DNA of 64,000 nt from Lysinibacillus louembei (GTDB taxonomy: Bacteria > Bacillota > Bacilli > Bacillales_A > Planococcaceae), in the NCBI RefSeq assembly GCF_033880585.1, contig NZ_CP137624.1, positions 2,515,501 through 2,579,500 of the forward strand, read 5' to 3'. Within the stretch, counting starts at the first letter, position 1. Each line of letters opens with the position of its first letter. Shown here piece by piece: positions 63,984 through 64,000 of the stretch. Under the pieces are notes generated by a model. The model was not told where the DNA came from and ran no database searches. It was given only the letters and a program-made list of their open reading frames with translations. The position numbers and the translations under genes are program-made.

Positions 63984-64000
63984 ATGAGTGAAATGAAAGA
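63984..64000 (+). CDS. start of a gene cut by the window end
   Basis: ATG 63984 is preceded by ATGGAGGTG at a good distance and reads MSEMK before the window ends. In B. subtilis lonB follows clpX, but the few residues here do not allow identification. Confidence 0.5.

Overview
The window looks like the chromosome of a low-GC, endospore-forming member of the Firmicutes, most likely Planococcaceae (a Lysinibacillus or Solibacillus relative). The reasons are AT-rich codon use, strong Gram-positive ribosome binding sites, spore genes (gerE, a cotD-like coat gene, a gerA-type germinant receptor operon), an S-layer-anchored SLH protein, and a backbone order that follows Bacillus subtilis: lcfA/fadD-fadR-fadB-etfB-etfA, trxA-uvrC-yslB-sdhCAB-ysmA-gerE-ysmB-racE-rph-rdgB-ysnB, then ysoA-tig-clpX. 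Compared with B. subtilis, lysC (between uvrC and yslB) and gerM (between racE and rph) are absent.

Layout. 1-472: tail of an alpha/beta hydrolase. 0.6-5.8 kb: fatty-acid beta-oxidation operon with an internal FadR-type operator. 6.3-9.6 kb: a small insert (secreted M23 peptidase, a MITE-like repeat, an ECF sigma/anti-sigma pair, a GNAT). 9.6-20.1 kb: conserved housekeeping block including succinate dehydrogenase. 20.2-40.8 kb: an integrative element in the 3' end of a tRNA-Arg(TCT) gene, bounded by an exact 42-bp direct repeat. 41.3-59.8 kb: a second accessory block (phosphotransferase, polysaccharide deacetylase, SelO, CotD, a kelch/SLH surface protein, a PlsY-like gene coupled to a GNAT-aminotransferase fusion, a ger operon). 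59.9-64.0 kb: return to ysoA-tig-clpX.

The integrative element is the most interesting part. Next to the tRNA it carries a tyrosine integrase. A replication-like SF2 helicase follows, behind a structured leader, then large inverted repeats that could be a transfer or replication origin, an XRE repressor and a serine recombinase. The rest is a defence-type cargo: a HEPN-like protein, a DUF262/HNH (GmrSD-like) enzyme, an HNH protein, an unrecognised two-gene pair, an ApeA-like HEPN protein split by a tetranucleotide repeat, and a group consisting of a GIY-YIG/DUF2075 helicase, a MazG-type pyrophosphohydrolase and an HNH nuclease. Related non-coding repeats lie at the cargo boundaries, which suggests modular exchange. 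There are no capsid, tail or recognisable conjugation genes, so it is better described as a defence-carrying integrative (possibly mobilizable) element than a prophage.

Candidate undescribed systems are (a) the helicase/MazG/HNH group at 36.5-39.9 kb, (b) the adjacent pair at 32.3-33.9 kb, (c) a possibly phase-variable HEPN gene at 34.1-35.3 kb and, outside the island, (d) the plsY-like plus GNAT-aminotransferase operon at 53.8-55.9 kb. All functions come from motifs read by eye and from memory of gene families; no database search was possible.
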